DNA of 64,000 nucleotides from Paralvinella palmiformis (Eukaryota; Annelida; Polychaeta; Terebellida; Alvinellidae). The stretch spans positions 212,501 through 276,500 of the forward strand of contig JAODUP010000186.1 in the NCBI GenBank assembly GCA_025642065.1. The letters are read 5' to 3'. The notes below the pieces were generated by a model. The model was not told the DNA's origin and did not search any database. It saw only the letters and a program-made list of their open reading frames with translations. This document shows, piece after piece, positions 54,057 through 64,000 of this stretch (the stretch's first letter is position 1; each line of letters begins with the position of its first letter). The translations under genes and the position numbers were made by a program.

Positions 54057-54128
54057 ATGCCTTTAACAGAAGCCGTTGCTGTGAAATGGATTTGTGACAG
54101 CTATGTGCAAATGAAACTTAACGATCTG
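54057..54128 (+). CDS. Possible alternative first coding exon of the ANKEF1-like gene
   Basis: ATG at 54057 opens MPLTEAVAVKWICDSYVQMK-NDL-type sequence of 24 codons and ends at a strong donor CTG|GTGAGT in phase 0. The acceptor at 55448 (TTTTCAATCCGCAG) would join it in frame through 11 codons (TAC AGG AAG AAT ...) to the MPIAQ start at 55482. This would add 35 residues (813 aa in all). Vertebrate ANKEF1 starts at the position of MPIAQ, so this exon may instead be 5' UTR with a chance open frame. Confidence 0.4.
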
Positions 54129-54932
54129 GTGAGTGAACTTTACTTACATCCTTATAAAGTTTAAATTATACCGAGATATTTAAGAAATGGTTTCTATTCT
54201 AACTAATAATGACTATTAATAGTTCCGAGTTCGTAACTCGTTCTATAAAAAATGGCCGCCCGGTATCACGGCGTATGTTTACAATTAATATTATTGTAAA
54301 AATAGAACTAGAATGGATTCCTGTAGCTATATGTGTTATAGTTTGCTTTTGTTTCACGCCAGTTACATCTGCCTGTGTTCGGCCGCGGTTACACACACAC
54401 GACACGTACTCACACAGACGCACACACTGCCGTGACTGCGAGTGTGACACACACAGTATCATCATCATGTCTGTATGATATTGACATACAATGATACATA
54501 CACTGATACAGACGATTACTAGTATTAGTGTTATCCACATGTGACTATTTGGGCCCATTTAGCCTACCATGTTTTAAATTGATAGCTGAACCTCAGACTA
54601 ATGCCTCAATCTCCTCAGTCTCTTCCTTGGAGTATTCAAAACTCTGACTCAAGTATCAGTCAATGGGAATATAGTCACTGTCTATAACCAGTTGTTGAGA
54701 TGTTTATTGTGTTAAAGACTTTGTCTAAATAAAAGTTTGTTAGGTGTTCGTTGTTGTCACCCATAGCTGTCAACTGAATAATTTTGCCAATTTTCATGAA
54801 TATGTCATGCAAATTAATGTATTTACTGCAGCTAACAGTATTATGTTGATCAGTCTTGTAAACTGATATGTTTCTCAAACTCAAAGAGTACAAATCTATG
54901 CACCATTAAGAATCGCTTGTGCTGATTTATAA

Positions 54933-55138
54933 TGGATGAATTGTGGGTGGTTGACCATGTTAAATGGTGCTGCCGTCTTCACTGAATCGATTAAATTAAA
55001 GGGGGACCTTAAAGACCCCCTGAGGATATAATAAATTCTGGCGGTGATCACCCTCATGGTATTTTGGCTCCATCTTTCCGTACTGCTCCCACGTGAGTGG
55101 TGGATGAGGAGGTATGAACAACCACTCAATATAAAAAG
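54933..55138 (+). mobile_element. SINE family C, truncated at both ends
   Basis: From GTGGGTGGTTGACCATGTTA through GGTGATCACCCTCATGGTAT to CCACTCAATATAAAA. No AAAC tail. Confidence 0.8.
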
Positions 55139-55481
55139 GGACCACACTTAAAATAAGTGCTTACGTTTTCGTGCACTATCCCTGTTTTGTGATCAGGTAA
55201 TGAGACAAAAGAAAATAGATCAATCATTCCTCTGTTTGTTGGATGTGTTTCCCTCAAGAAGCATTTCAAGGGTACAGTTGTGAACTCTGACCTCTAAATG
55301 TGTCATCCTTTTGCAGTGTCGTTGTTATATCTTGTGCTTAAAGAACTAAATAAACCGTCAAAGACGTAACAGATGGCTATTATATACACTCTTTGATGAT
55401 CAGCGATGTCAGTTGTGCATTTAGTTTTTGCTTATTTTCAATCCGCAGTACAGGAAGAATAGTCTGTTTATTTCAGTAAAG

Positions 55482-63508
<8,027 letters not shown>

Positions 63509-64000
63509 AACAGCGTGTTATTGACAATCCTTGTGTATGTGTGTGTCTGTCTGCATGTAACATTCATTTATAGTATAATCATGAAGTTGATTTCAAGCAT
63601 GTTTACATTTCTTTGCCCATAACATATTTGTATGTTGTTACTGTTGACATACTCTAATTAATATTACATTAATTATGTTGTTATCATTTATGTTACGGAG
63701 TAGCCTCTTCAGTTTTTATACTCTGTGCCATTCCTGTCCTGTGCCTTGTTTTTATCGTGTTAATTTCTCATTATACATCTCACCCTGTATGAATGACAAT
63801 GTTCGCTGCAACATTTCAGGGGATCACTGCTGATTAATAAGACAGATATTGCGCAACATCTGCCAAATATGTTGTATGAGATTATGTATTGTTTTGCATC
63901 TTTATGCTATTATCATTCTTAAAATATTGTAGACAACGTTTTTAGAATACTTCATGATGTTTGTGTTGTTCAGACTCGTAGATCTTTTAAACTCTGTAAT
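63509..64000 (+). other. 3' UTR and downstream flank of the ANKEF1-like gene
   Basis: Begins with a short (GT)n tract (63533-63546). No perfect AATAAA is present; ATTAATAAG near 63832 is the nearest variant. The transcript end is not fixed. Confidence 0.5.

Overview
The window is a piece of an animal nuclear genome. It carries spliced genes with small exons and long introns, tRNA-derived SINEs, short inverted-repeat DNA transposons (MITEs), a decayed non-LTR retrotransposon and an exceptional load of microsatellites. The two recognisable genes are close to their vertebrate counterparts in length and domain order. The repeat families and AT-rich, microsatellite-dense introns suggest an invertebrate, most likely a lophotrochozoan such as a mollusc. 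That placement is inference, because no marker gene fixes it.

Layout. (1) 1-8.4 kb: repeat-rich DNA with one GC-rich open frame (5798-6388) that may be an upstream exon. (2) 8.4-22.8 kb, plus strand: a spliced gene of about ten recognisable coding exons for an unfamiliar protein built of three or four diverged copies of a ~100-residue unit. It ends in a basic stretch and a CaaX-type prenylation motif (CLIL). (3) 22.8-38.5 kb: mostly repeats. This includes a one-exon minus-strand gene for a small secreted cysteine-containing protein (26583-26900), two LINE 3' ends joined head to head, several minisatellites and MITEs. (4) 38.8-40.2 kb, plus strand: one large coding exon for a 465-residue coiled-coil protein. 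(5) 43.4-53.1 kb, minus strand: a complete 10-exon BRMS1L-like gene (Sds3/BRMS1 family, Sin3-HDAC complex; 320 aa). Its sixth intron has a minor-spliceosome (U12) donor and branch site but appears to end in AT, so it reads as an AT-AT intron. (6) 55.5-63.5 kb, plus strand: a complete 7-exon ANKEF1-like gene (ankyrin repeats plus EF-hand region, 778 aa), divergent from BRMS1L, with a possible in-frame upstream exon at 54057-54128.

The genes do not form a pathway; they are independent transcription units. BRMS1L-like is a nuclear co-repressor subunit, ANKEF1-like is a probable calcium-related scaffold, and the other three are unassigned. The most interesting signals are the AT-AT U12-type intron, the repeated-domain CaaX protein, the small secreted protein, and two MITE families with target-site duplications (hAT-like 8 bp; TTAA). 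Exon boundaries were derived by hand from splice-site motifs, reading frame and phase. No transcript or database support was available.
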